A stretch of 64,000 bases of DNA. Source: Favolaschia claudopus (Eukaryota; Basidiomycota; Agaricomycetes; Agaricales; Mycenaceae). The notes below the pieces were generated by a model. It saw only the letters and a list, made by a program, of their open reading frames with translations, was not told the DNA's origin and searched no databases. The position numbers and the translations under genes were made by a program. The stretch is taken from NCBI GenBank assembly GCA_037176885.1, contig JAWWNJ010000097.1, positions 124,001-188,000 of the forward strand, given 5' to 3'. Shown here piece by piece: positions 44,301-53,379 of this stretch. Each line of letters begins with the position of its first letter. The stretch's first letter is position 1.

Positions 44301-46326
44301 GCGCATCCAGAGACGACAAGACTTGAGCACCCGACAGCGACGATAGTATTTCGGTCTGCCGTGGTATGGGGAACTCATCCGCGACAGTGACAGCATTTAG
44401 TTTACGGTAATCGACACAGAAACGGGGCTTGCCATTTCGATAGGCAATCACCACAGGAGCGCTCCAAGGGCTGATTGATGGCTCAATCACGCCTTGCTGA
44501 AACCATTTGTCCAGCTGCGCGTCGATGACTTCTCTCTTTTGTGGTGAGCTGCCGTACATCGGAACTGCAATGGGGTCGACGTTTTCTTTAACCCTAATCT
44601 TAGCTTGTGCGTCCAAATGTCCCAGCCGTCCATCAAATCCAAATGCTTTGACTCTACGACGAAGCATCTCCCAAGCTTTCGGTCGCAAGCTTTCAGGTAA
44701 CGAGCCCACGTCCAGAAGTTCCTCCATCTTCGACGAAGGATACTCATTATTGTCAGGAAAGGCCGCTGTCTTGGGGCCTTGGTCGTCACCTTCAGCTTCT
44801 ACGTCTTCCTGAATCGGAAATCGGGAAGGAGGGAGATTCCCGTCGACGTCTCGCACATGTACTCCGCCTTTTCGATTTTGTTCTTCTGGCGATACCCCAG
44901 AGCCGAAATCTGTGCGAATTATGGGCTTCGAAGGTCCGTCTTTGTGAGGTTTCTGCGTTGGAGTTTTAACTGCATCATTTCCCTGATCCAAGTTCGCTTG
45001 AATCAATGACGAGACCAAGGAAGCGTGTTTGACGAATAGCTGATAATCCTGCTCATTTTTAGGCGAGTCGAAGAACTTCTGAGGATCCTGTAACATTCCT
45101 ACGATCTCTCCTTTGCGAATCATGCGTGGGGAACTGCTCGTATTGCTGATGGATACACGAGGGTCTCGAGCGGAAATCAAAGTGTTGGGCACCGCGAAAA
45201 AGGAGTCCTCCGTGTTGGCGAGAAGCGTACGTTCTACCACCCAATCTTTGTCTTCACTAAAGTCTCCTTCCACACGGATTAACTTGGTCTCATTAGCACG
45301 GATTCGATAGTCTTCAGCCGCCCGTATGACCTTCTGATCGGCCCCATTCCTCGCCTTCTGACGATGTCTGCGCGCTTTTTCTCTACGATGAGCTTTCGCG
45401 ACTGACACCGTTTTGGCATGCAGGGTCAAGTTAGGCGATAAAGATTGAGCTTCAGCCCTTCCTGGGAAAGATCCTATCCCTGTTGCAGCCACTTCATGTC
45501 TGCTTGATCCGAAAAAGACTTTAGTCCCAGCTTCCACGCTTCGTGCGACATGCAACTCGTAACCCAACTGGTAGTCCTCCCCGAGTAATATTGGCACGCT
45601 CATGCCTTTGACGACATAACACTCCACTTCCGTCTCTAACAGCTCCTGTTCCACCGTAGAGATGAAGAGTTTCAGTTTGATATATCCCTGAACTCGAGCG
45701 GATTTGTCGGTAAGCTGAGCCAAACTCATTGGTCTACCGCGTCGAATGGGAGGTTTCTGAATCAAAGAGTTGTAAAAGTCTTCCGAAACCAGCGAAATGT
45801 CCGCGCCGGAATCTAGACGCAGATCCACTTGGGGTTGATCCAACGCTCCTACCCATCCTCTTACTGCCAGGACCGAGACTCCTATAGCTGAGTCTCCAGC
45901 TTTCGGATTTCGTTTAGGCAAAAGTCGCAGAGGTGCTGAATCAGGTAACGGAGGAGGCTCTTCAACAAGAGGTTCCCTTCCTCCGATAACATTCGTCTGC
46001 TCGACTTCTCCCAAGTGTACTTCTTTATGACCATCGGTTCGAGATTCTCCAACTGAGTTCCCTTCGAAAATGACGTCCTCCGCAGGGTCTTCTATCAACA
46101 ACCCGAAACGCGCCTTGGGCATCTTCGCTTGTTGATCCCAATATTCATCCTCAACTTCTACTATTTCAACTTTTCTAGCGGAACTAATTTTTGAAGGAGG
46201 ATCCGCGGTCCCCCTATCTCGCGCTAAGTCCGAATCGAGTGTGCCGTCGACGTCGTTTATAACCAGGTTGGGCTTACGAGGGGAATTTCCACTTTTTCCA
46301 AGTGAATTCTCCGCAGCCAGACTCAA
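41320..46326 (-). CDS. Ty3 Pol: protease, reverse transcriptase, RNase H, integrase
   Basis: The frame has an aspartic protease with DSGADISLVS (about 45795-45820), an RT with the active site YIDDIVVYS (about 44098-44124), an RNase H starting RLYTDASDEAAGAALQQ, a typical spacer (RPGRVHSNVDPLSRLP), an integrase zinc module ending CDICQ (about 42310-42325), and a catalytic core with D in SLDLIVNLPW, D in IIADRDPRW and E in HHPQHDGQTENLNRQ (about 41940-41975). It overlaps the gag stop by a few bases in the -1 frame (TTTTTGA at 46323-46329), which suggests Gag-Pol made by -1 frameshifting rather than its own start; the first codon is TTG. The C-terminal tail reads through the 16 bp minisatellite and stops at 41320. 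No internal stop disrupts the rest, so the enzymatic core looks functional. Confidence 0.9.
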   Translation of the reverse strand: MSLAAENSLGKSGNSPRKPNLVINDVDGTLDSDLARDRGTADPPSKISSARKVEIVEVEDEYWDQQAKMPKARFGLLIEDPAEDVIFEGNSVGESRTDGHKEVHLGEVEQTNVIGGREPLVEEPPPLPDSAPLRLLPKRNPKAGDSAIGVSVLAVRGWVGALDQPQVDLRLDSGADISLVSEDFYNSLIQKPPIRRGRPMSLAQLTDKSARVQGYIKLKLFISTVEQELLETEVECYVVKGMSVPILLGEDYQLGYELHVARSVEAGTKVFFGSSRHEVAATGIGSFPGRAEAQSLSPNLTLHAKTVSVAKAHRREKARRHRQKARNGADQKVIRAAEDYRIRANETKLIRVEGDFSEDKDWVVERTLLANTEDSFFAVPNTLISARDPRVSISNTSSSPRMIRKGEIVGMLQDPQKFFDSPKNEQDYQLFVKHASLVSSLIQANLDQGNDAVKTPTQKPHKDGPSKPIIRTDFGSGVSPEEQNRKGGVHVRDVDGNLPPSRFPIQEDVEAEGDDQGPKTAAFPDNNEYPSSKMEELLDVGSLPESLRPKAWEMLRRRVKAFGFDGRLGHLDAQAKIRVKENVDPIAVPMYGSSPQKREVIDAQLDKWFQQGVIEPSISPWSAPVVIAYRNGKPRFCVDYRKLNAVTVADEFPIPRQTEILSSLSGAQVLSSLDALAGFNQLEIAPEDVEKTAFRTHRGLAQFRRMPFGLRNGPPIFQRIMQGILAPYLWLFCLVYIDDIVVYSKTYEDHIEHLDKVLGAIEKAGVTLSPNKCHLFYSSILLLGHKVSRLGLSTHAEKVQAIMDLERPRKLSQLQGFLGMIVYFSSFIPFYASICAPLFKLLRKDVKWYWGDDEEYAFRAAKEALQSAPLLGHPIEGLPYRLYTDASDEAAGAALQQIQPIRVADLKGTKAYEKLEKAFSAGLPPPRLVTKLSSKINDTDYVDAWGSSLDDSVVHVERVIGYWSRSFKGAETRYSTTEREALAAKESLIKFQPFVEGEKILLVTDHSALQWARTYENANRRLAAWGAVFSAYAPGLEIIHRPGRVHSNVDPLSRLPRAPSVHISPTQESSEPIQMSNDLKDAQEAWTERTPAERATFFAWTLDDALEGRASSFAVTRSQSGGTERLGGDTSRPDEDKRRKAAPCSDYEEEPRPPLPAAQLMDISAPLIPSIETGGGKADIQTDLRQKPELVQPELDSEEELDTLEPSAAYWGALNPPPNINIGISEELRRSWIQAYDEDLEFRAIMKQEDVVQGTWKPGQRFFKSKDGLLLFRDADYHPRLCVPKSKRREVIVEAHESPAQSPHTSPERLWDKLSSKFYWRRMKLDIEDFVLSCDICQKIKSRNFTKYGFLTPNPIPSRPYESISLDLIVNLPWSEEYNSILVVVDRLTKHASFIPTTSGLTAQGFAELFVEHIVSRFGLPDSIIADRDPRWTSDFWTAVTVALGTKMSLSSSHHPQHDGQTENLNRQLETMLRAFVAKDRSDWMRWLKLLEFAYNSNMHSSIGTTPFFLLYGFEPKTPLDFLLPGEPGSASSYGMDKGTSAHLERLRVARENARLAIARAQQEQLTYHNRGRRDVPEFKVGSRVLINPHSLEWVDAKGAGAKLVQRWIGPFEILQRINPRTYRLRLDDRYPGYPIPWVSYTLGILYPGYPIPWVSYTLGILYSTWTI
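41341..41436 (+). repeat. 16 bp minisatellite in pol, six copies
   Basis: Six perfect head-to-tail copies of TAGGATACCCAGGGTA. One copy alone keeps the integrase tail and the chromodomain in frame; five extra copies add 80 bp, which is not a multiple of three. Confidence 0.93.
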
Positions 46327-49049
46327 AAAGCCCCATTCGCAAGGCGATCGTCAAGAAGGACGCTATAGGCGCTATGATACATCATTTCAGATTCCTCTGC
46401 AGGTGCGTCCAAAGATGATACCAAATTCGCCGAACGATTCTGCCTTTCCAGGTAAACATTCCAATCAGGACATTCGCGATCCCAGTGATTGCCACTCCCG
46501 CAGACTTTGCAAGGAGAAGGCGGAAGTCTTCCCATTTTCGTTGTGACATGATCGTTTTTAGCGAACGGGTATCCTCCTTTGGGAGGAGGGCGTTGCCGTC
46601 TTTTCAACGTCTGAAAAGCGACTCTTAAAGTTTCCACCCCTCCTTCGACTCCCTCTGAAGTTTCGTTCTCCACTGGCAAGTTTTCTGAAGGTAGCTCCTC
46701 CTCTTTACCATCCTCCTGCTCTGCTGAATTTACTGTTCGCCGATTAAGGCGAGAAGGAGGAAGGGGACGATAACCCAATCGACGGAGAAGAGACTCGAGA
46801 TTGTGAGGCGTGACCACTTCAGCAGGAGATGACTTGACAGCATCAACCAGAGCGTCGTCATGCTCGTTGATTTTATCAAACAATTCCTCCGTAGTCGAAA
46901 TGTTTTCGAGGATAAGTATTGAACTCCATCGAAGGGGCGCTTTACGCATTACCAACTGAACTTCCAAGGGCCCTCCGTCATCGGAATTAGCGAGCATTCT
47001 GACTGCTCGAACTCGCCGCCCGAAAAACATTTGCGGAGTCTCGTGTTCATGCCCTTTTTGTCTGAAGGCATGATTTTCAAACTCAATATTCTTCTGCAGC
47101 TGCCACTTTCGTCCGAGATATCTATCTTTGATCTCTTGAAGATAAACGAGGTAATGTTCGCGCATAGCGACTTGTCTTGCGGATGGGAGAGTTGAAAACC
47201 ACATATGTACAGCGGAACCTTTTTTCAATCGCGATGGAAGCCAGTATCCCAGAGCTTTCGGAAGCCATCCCGTTAACATGGCTATTTGACTGACATCCCA
47301 AAAATAATCAATCGCGGTGTCCCAAGCGCCGTCCCATTCAGGTATGGACTCGAATTTCAATTTAGGCTCAATTGTCGGGACGAGGGTGCCGTATGGAGCT
47401 CCAGGAGCAATGTACGGAAATCTTGTATCGAAGTAGCTTCCGCCACCTCCGTTTCCATCACCACCCCCTCCACCACCTCCTCCTCCTCCGGGAGGAGGAG
47501 CAGGCGGCCCAGGGAAGAATGGATTCCCGCCGTTCCCGTTGTCTGGCGGCGGTGGTGGTCCATTACCATTGCGATTAGGACGGCGAGGAGGATGCTCCCT
47601 GCGTCCATCATTTGGACCGTTTCCATCGTCTCCGTCGTCATCATCGTCACCTGGCGGACCTCCACTTCCTGCTGGAGCTCGAGCTTCGTCTGCAGGACGC
47701 TCATTAGCTCCGTCGTCCCGCTGTTGACGAGAGCCACTCGGGGGAAAGGAATTTTCCCCGTAAGACGCTGGATTTGGCCTGAAACTTTCAGACCCCGGCA
47801 GATCACGTCGAGTGGTGGTGGAATGAGAAGGAGGAGGTCCATATCCATGACCCCTGATAGCTTGGCTAATAGAATCCGCAGGAAACGCGTAGGAAGTCCC
47901 CGTTGCCATCCCTCTCAGCGTGTTAGGGAATAGAGATTCTGGGATAGCTGCCGGAGGAAACGGTTTATTCGAGTACTTAGGCAGAAAAAAGCTAGGTCCG
48001 TCCTTCAAAGGAACTCCGGAGCTCAGCAAACCCGTTTTGACGTTTGCTAAGTTAAAATGCGCAGGCTGGTATGCTCCCAAGATAGCAGGGTTTTCTTTGG
48101 ATACCGACCTTCTGGGTATGACAATCTGATCATCCGACTCGTCAACTACCTCTACAGCTTTGCCCTTCCCTTTGGGCTCAGGAGGCGGAAGTATGAATCC
48201 AACATTGCCGAAACTGGAGCCTTCTGCTGGGACAAATTCTCTGCGCTGACCTTCGGCAGTGTAGAATAAGGTCGAGGGACGATCCTCAGGAGACCTCGGA
48301 GGAAAGGCTTCACTGAGTTCCTTCGGGACGGGGGTGGCATCGCCGATATTATTCCCTGGAGGAAAATATTCCGAAGGCCAGAGTTTCGCCATGTGAGGTA
48401 CTCTTTCATAGAGGTAATTCAAGCTCACGCTCGGGTTCGAGGATTTAGGGAAATTGTTGTAGATTTCCTCGGAAGTCGAGGTAGGCGACAAAGGTATGCT
48501 AGATTCCGATTGAGGAGTACATTCGGAATAGTATTTGAGGAGAGTTCGCTGCGCTAACTCAACTCTATCCCTCAGAGCTATCCATGCAGCTTGTAAATCT
48601 CCCAACGAATTAGATCCTCTGAGATTTGACATCAGAACTCGGTGCGGATCAATTTTGAAGAAGGAAGTTCGACCAGGGACTAAGACAGATGCGTTTACCA
48701 CCGTCGTTTGAAGATCCCTGACGATGATTTCCAGTTGGGTCTGGTAAGTGGAGATTAATCCGAAACGCTCATTAATCCTCTGAACGCTCGCAGGCCCGTT
48801 AAAGATCCCTCGGTCCAGAACGTCGGTAAGCAATAGTTCTTTCTTGCCGATAATCTCATAGCACTTTTGCTCGAGAGATATCATTCCTTCTGGAGCGTTG
48901 CTATACGTCACCATCAAGTCTTCAATTTCCTTAGCGGCTTTCGCGCGCGTCTCTTCCATCGAACTATGGAAAGACGGTGCGTCCACAGGCTGTGCAGACG
49001 AAGCTCCCACAGGTTCGGTCGATTGTGGCGGTTTGACTGGTGATGACAT
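46323..49049 (-). CDS. Ty3 Gag
   Basis: The open frame extends upstream to 49529, inside the 5' LTR, but its first ATG is at 49047-49049 (MSSPV). I use that as the likely start; a longer product would need a non-ATG start. Order: a helical region (about 48400-49000), a Pro/Gly-rich linker with poly-Gly (about 47430-47560), a capsid-like region starting KLKFESIPEWDGAWDTAIDY, a helical part with MWFSTLPSARQVAMREHYLV, and a CCHC zinc knuckle CKVCGSGNHWDREC near 46460-46505. The knuckle binds genomic RNA in such proteins. The gag frame ends at 46323, overlapping pol. Confidence 0.85.
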   Translation of the reverse strand: MSSPVKPPQSTEPVGASSAQPVDAPSFHSSMEETRAKAAKEIEDLMVTYSNAPEGMISLEQKCYEIIGKKELLLTDVLDRGIFNGPASVQRINERFGLISTYQTQLEIIVRDLQTTVVNASVLVPGRTSFFKIDPHRVLMSNLRGSNSLGDLQAAWIALRDRVELAQRTLLKYYSECTPQSESSIPLSPTSTSEEIYNNFPKSSNPSVSLNYLYERVPHMAKLWPSEYFPPGNNIGDATPVPKELSEAFPPRSPEDRPSTLFYTAEGQRREFVPAEGSSFGNVGFILPPPEPKGKGKAVEVVDESDDQIVIPRRSVSKENPAILGAYQPAHFNLANVKTGLLSSGVPLKDGPSFFLPKYSNKPFPPAAIPESLFPNTLRGMATGTSYAFPADSISQAIRGHGYGPPPSHSTTTRRDLPGSESFRPNPASYGENSFPPSGSRQQRDDGANERPADEARAPAGSGGPPGDDDDDGDDGNGPNDGRREHPPRRPNRNGNGPPPPPDNGNGGNPFFPGPPAPPPGGGGGGGGGGDGNGGGGSYFDTRFPYIAPGAPYGTLVPTIEPKLKFESIPEWDGAWDTAIDYFWDVSQIAMLTGWLPKALGYWLPSRLKKGSAVHMWFSTLPSARQVAMREHYLVYLQEIKDRYLGRKWQLQKNIEFENHAFRQKGHEHETPQMFFGRRVRAVRMLANSDDGGPLEVQLVMRKAPLRWSSILILENISTTEELFDKINEHDDALVDAVKSSPAEVVTPHNLESLLRRLGYRPLPPSRLNRRTVNSAEQEDGKEEELPSENLPVENETSEGVEGGVETLRVAFQTLKRRQRPPPKGGYPFAKNDHVTTKMGRLPPSPCKVCGSGNHWDRECPDWNVYLERQNRSANLVSSLDAPAEESEMMYHSAYSVLLDDRLANGAF

Positions 49050-49495
49050 ATTATCTTCCGCGGGCGTGGAAATGCTCAAGAGTAGCGATTCGGGATCGGG
49101 AGCCCGCGACGGGAACGAAGGTTTGGTTTTTTGATCCGCCTCTTGAGTCGGCTTTCTGGGAGAAGCAGGTGCGCTATCGACACGCTTAAAGCCAAGAGGA
49201 GTGAATACGACGTCGACTCTTCGCGTGCGTGGGGAGCGACCACTCAGAGGAGTCCAAAAACCAGATGATTGCTTGACGGGAGAGACGGAACGAGTAGCGG
49301 AGCGAGAAGTCGGAATAACGGGATCTTGATCCGTTGACGGAACTCCTCCCGCTGAAGGCTCTTTGGGTCGACCGGCTCTGCTAGGGTTTTTGCGCGAGAT
49401 CGAAGGCAATCGGGCTGTAGATCCTCGACCTCGAGAGCCTAGGGAAGACGTAGGTCTGCGCTGCTCAGCCAGACTGGTTCCCAATGTGTCCACTT

Positions 49496-49985
49496 TGCGA
49501 GACGTGGCTCGCTGAAGGGGCTCAGTCAAAGCAGCAGCACAGGTCGAGTTTTGTGGAAAAGACCCAAGGACGGTCCAATGTATTGATGGTACAGTTTACA
49601 GGCGAACTATTCACGCTATAAACTGTACAAGATAGATCTCTTTCGAATATTCAAGAAGAGATTGTCGAGATGGGCACAGATAAAAGAAACTAGCAACCGT
49701 TAGTATTTAGAGAAGGTACGGTTGCTTACCTTCAATGACTATTCAATCCCTTTTAACACACCCGTGCCTCCCTAAAGCCTGGAGTTACTCGACAGCGCTT
49801 TAAGAGGCTAATTAGGTGACTGTTTTGGGTGAAAGAAGAATAGATTCACACGATCAGGTTGTCATCGTCACATAGTGACGATGACAACGCACAATTTGCT
49901 AAAAGTACATGCTACGTCGTAAAAAAGGATATCATAGTAAGTAAAATCATTATAGTCCCTGGGGTTATAAGCATCAGGCCTTACA
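49496..49985 (-). repeat. 5' LTR of the Ty3 element
   Basis: 490 bp; on the minus strand it should drive the element. Gag's open frame enters its inner end. I could not identify a convincing primer-binding site next to it (sequence after the LTR on the minus strand: AAGTGGACACATTGG). Confidence 0.92.
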
Positions 49986-50073
49986 GGCGCAGCTCGAATC
50001 TCTCATCCGCCTGCAACAATCGATGCAAGGCCGCCTCGATCGTTTCACAGAGCAGCAGGGGCGGCAGGGATGA
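49986..50073 (+). CDS. KDZ companion protein, C-terminal end beyond the retrotransposon
   Basis: After the GGCGC duplication the companion frame continues in register (QLESLIRLQQSMQ, then a Gln-rich end) to the TGA at 50071-50073. The segment is helical and coiled-coil-like. It shows that the retrotransposon landed about 30 codons before the original stop. The remaining 50074-50437 up to the right terminal repeat is non-coding and includes two CGGAGGC copies at 50095-50120 and one near 50421. Confidence 0.75.
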
Positions 50074-50437
50074 TTTGGAGTCGTCGCGGAGGGTCTGACG
50101 GAGGCTCTGACGGAGGCTCCGGACGCATGAATATTTTTTGTATTTCGCTTTCTCGGACTGATGTGTCTGCGCAGACACTTTTGCCAGCTATAATGTGCCC
50201 TCCCCCTCGTGCCCCGCCGTGTTGTATATGTTTCCCATGTTTTAGCGTCCGATTTATTCATACTGTAGCCACCCAATTTGTAGATATCTTTCTTGTATTT
50301 CTTGATCCATATAACCCTACTGTACATTGTAAATAGTCCTCTTGTACATAGATCCTGAATTTGAGCTTGTTCTTGGCCTGTATGAGTGTGAATATGCGAG
50401 GAAACGTAGCGCCTTCGGCAAACGGAGGCGCACACGG

Positions 50438-50600
50438 AGGTCACGCGTTAGCAACCCAATTTAGAATTGATCTTCTTAGGCTTACCATCCATTTCGTAAT
50501 TCGCCTCCTACGTAGGCCCGCTCTTTGAGAGGGGTTCTACTGTACGCTTTAACCCTTCTCCGAGGGGCTTTAGGTAAGCAGAACCTAGGTGCCTTAGGTG
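50438..50600 (+). repeat. Right terminal inverted repeat of the KDZ element
   Basis: Inverted partner of 17318-17481; ends CCTAGGTGCCTTAGGTG directly before the CTATCAGC duplication. Confidence 0.88.
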
Positions 50601-52757
50601 CTATCAGCAATGGACGCAGTTCTGAGTTATCCATACCGGGCGAGAATTGGACCGTCCATGTTGGCGGAAGTAAGCAGTTCTGAATCTGTGTGTTGTCGAC
50701 AGCAATAGTTGATACATGAATACAGATTTCTTAAATCTTCCGGCACCAGTGCTCCCCCCTGCAGGGGTCCATAATGGTATGTTCTCCTAAAAATACTAAC
50801 GACCCATCCTCAATGGCGCAATCGCATAGATGCTCCTTTCCAGGCCCACAGCCCCATCCGGAGGTCCCCGCGGGCGGGGCGCGGTGGCAATCAACATCAC
50901 TTTCGAAAAGTTCGATATTTTGCGAAACTCGAGTGCCGAAAGTCGGACATAACCGTGGCTGTACACATGGTGTGTTAAGTTGAAATCAGAGCTATGATGT
51001 GCTTATCAGTATCTTTTCAGGAATTCAGAATCAGCGCATTTTACGAAAAGGAACGGTTGGAACGTTTGTGGGCTACAATATCCCACGACGGTATGTCCCT
51101 CGATGCATAACCTGTTGCCTACGTTCAACTTTGCACTGATTAGAGCTGATATCATTTTTTGACGTTCTGATCTTGACTGGTTACATACTAGCGTGCATTG
51201 TAAGTTGTTTCATCGCCCCACATGACCACTGCATCATTCCCAGAGCCAGATCGCCAGTATTCATGTAAGCAATGCAATTGAAAGTTGTCTTCGCTTCTGG
51301 AACGGACATTCCTTAGCAAGTCGCAATTTATTTTAACGACACATCTAACCCACTCAAGGACTTTGTGCGTCGGTATCTAACATCCCTCTGTGTTCTGTGG
51401 ATGACCCATTACCGAATAAGCGGTATCATGCTTTCTACTGTAGCTGGCTTAGCAGTCCATCCACGGCTCGTCTTAGGCTCTGCGTCAATCTTTCCCGCTG
51501 TGATTCTTACGGTATCGATTGGGACAGCACCATTGATCTGGAGTCGGTATCTCTTCCCCCAGAAATCTCGGTGTTCGAATTCTCGAACTACGAAAAAAAG
51601 ATGATGGATGGGATGAAGCTGAATGAATATTACGAGCTCTGGTCGTCCCTGGAAACGTCTCGTGGCCACAGCATTTCCATAGAAAAAGAGGTAAACCTGG
51701 GCTCACTTATTTTTGTTTCCACGAGCCGAGGCCGCCCCGAGCTCGTAGAAGTTGCTTCCATGGAGCCGAACCGGAATTATGATTTCAACACATGGGGTTG
51801 GTGTGTTTACGGAGCACATATGGGGCGTACTATAGAGCCTGAGGCAAGCGGTTGGACACGGTATCAATTCCAACATCCTTCCAGGTATTTGGTAGTTGCT
51901 GACCTCCCTCGATATCAAGTATATCGTCCACCGATCGCGAGAAGTTCGAGGGCGAGAGCGTGTCTATGAAGTTCTGGACCCCACATGAGTATGAATTAGC
52001 TTGGTTTAGCAGAGCAAACCACGTATTCAGGTCACTGAACATCTCATCCAACCTGGATCAGTATAGTTCGAGCTCCTCTCATCATCCTAAATATGGTTAC
52101 TTCATCATCCTTCAGCGCTAATATCCTGTGTATCCTTTACGGTGAAGATTGCGGACGCGGAATCTGAGCCGCCACCTGGTTTTCTCTTCCTATGCCCGCC
52201 AGAGGCTTTCGAGAATGGGACATTGTCATTCAGGTGGCCGGAGCTTCCAGCATATTGGTCGTTGGAACCATCGGGAAATCCTCTTAGCATGCAGGAGGCC
52301 GAAGAGCTTGGATTTCCATCAATTGAACTGGAGACCGAGATATGGGGTCAATCCTGGGACGAGTGTGTCTACACAAGACTCCGCCAATTCCACGAAGCAA
52401 AAGGGTTCGATGCGAACGATGCAGAGGTTGATCTACACCTTGACTGCCAGTGGCAGGTATCTCACCCGAACTCTCAATGTGAGGAGCAAATTCCTCTTCA
52501 CCACGGTGCGTTCACATTGTGCCCACCGAAGCGAAGTTGCCTTATTAAATACAGATGAAGACTACTATAGTGATCCAAAAAAACATCTCAAGCCCCAAGA
52601 TGAACCACAATTTCCCAATTCACAAATCATAAACCGCGGTCAGCACAGAAATCCGACTGTTCTACGCCAAAACATGACCCTGACGATTATCTAGGTCCTG
52701 ATCCGATGGCGTGCAGCTTGTGCTGCTCTGACTTGTGTTTTTGCGTCGATTGTCTGA
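50601..52757 (+). pseudogene. Glycine-rich membrane protein copy 2, 3' part
   Basis: Coding resumes directly after the target duplication with ENWTVHVGG (donor about 50680), then a DFLNLPAP exon (50727-50774), an exon with FAKLECRKSDITVAVH (about 50830-50970) and FYEKERLERLWATISHD (about 51022-51091), which correspond to the kinase-like middle of copies 1 and 3. A long exon (about 51440-51865) ends ASGWTR. Later parts are AWFSRANHVFRSLNISSNL (about 51960-52065), PPPGFLFLCPPEAF, ELPAYWSLEPSG and FHEAKGFDANDAEV (52142-52505) and a hydrophobic C-terminal helix (ACAALTCVFASIV) ending near 52757. Some exon borders are uncertain. It is the most diverged of the three copies. Confidence 0.6.
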
Positions 52758-53379
52758 TTCGCCTTGAATAAAATCCACGATGCTTTGGCTTTGTAGCATG
52801 TATTGTTTACGCTGTATTCACACCCAATATCAGTTCTCTCTTGAATTCGCTTCTCCCTCCACCGATTCCCGCGCACCAATGTCGTCGCTGACGGGAGATT
52901 CGGGATCCTGTACGAGGTTTGAGATGCGCACCAGTACTGTATGCATGAGACTATCGTGGCTAGCTAGAAGATCGTAAGTTACACGGAAAACCATGGATAT
53001 CTCTTGAACCTGCATTTGTTCACTGATACACGCCACATTGTTGAATTGTCAGACTCAGCCTCTCCATCGAATGCGCATGCAACAACAGAAACGCGGAAAA
53101 CTTTGATAGCTAGAGTGGCATGAATCTTTGAAAATGAACGCAGACAAGATTCGAGAACCGCGGGAGAGAGCAAAAAAAAAGTGAGGACGTGTTCCTCGAC
53201 TTAGTCCATCCGCATCCGCATCAACGAGCGCCTATATACAGCCAAAAGAATACCGCAGAGCACTGATAATGCACCCCAAGGACACGACTCGGCTCCTGCG
53301 GCAGAACACATTTCCACCGCAATTCCCCCACCGGCTAACCATCCCACCCACACTCCGTAGAAGAGAGACCTAGCGAAGG

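Larger units (their letters stand above)
37179..49985 (-). mobile_element. Ty3-type LTR retrotransposon with an extra ORF
   Basis: Two 490 bp direct repeats (37179-37668 and 49496-49985) start TG and end CA. By eye they differ at a single base (37355 versus 49672). A 5 bp duplication GGCGC flanks the element (37174-37178 and 49986-49990). The minus-strand order is gag, pol with protease-RT-RNase H-integrase, a separate chromodomain frame and a 964-residue ORF before the 3' LTR. Integrase after RNase H defines Ty3 elements, and a chromodomain defines chromoviruses. Near-identical LTRs indicate recent insertion, the youngest datable event in the window. A polypurine tract precedes the 3' LTR. 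Confidence 0.93.
17318..50600 (+). mobile_element. Giant KDZ-type DNA transposon (33.3 kb) with nested insertions
   Basis: The element begins CACCTAAGGCACCTAGG and ends with the inverted form CCTAGGTGCCTTAGGTG. The terminal inverted repeat is about 163 bp with few mismatches. The flanks carry a perfect 8 bp duplication, CTATCAGC, at 17310-17317 and 50601-50608. It contains a KDZ transposase-Ulp1 gene, a small minus-strand ORF and a large companion gene. Nested elements (18320-25281, 28819-29603, 37179-49985) add about 20.5 kb, so the original length was about 12.7 kb. The KDZ superfamily (Kyakuja-Dileera-Zisupton) is known from basidiomycetes. An 8 bp duplication is consistent with it. Confidence 0.88.

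Noticed and set aside
49050..49529. N-terminal extension of Ty3 Gag into the LTR
   Set aside because: The extension has no ATG and overlaps the LTR and the expected primer-binding region. I start Gag at 49049, but a non-ATG start is not excluded.
17318..50600. Search for a TET/JBP dioxygenase gene, reported to travel with KDZ elements
   Set aside because: No HxD...H...R iron-binding pattern was recognised in any frame of the element.
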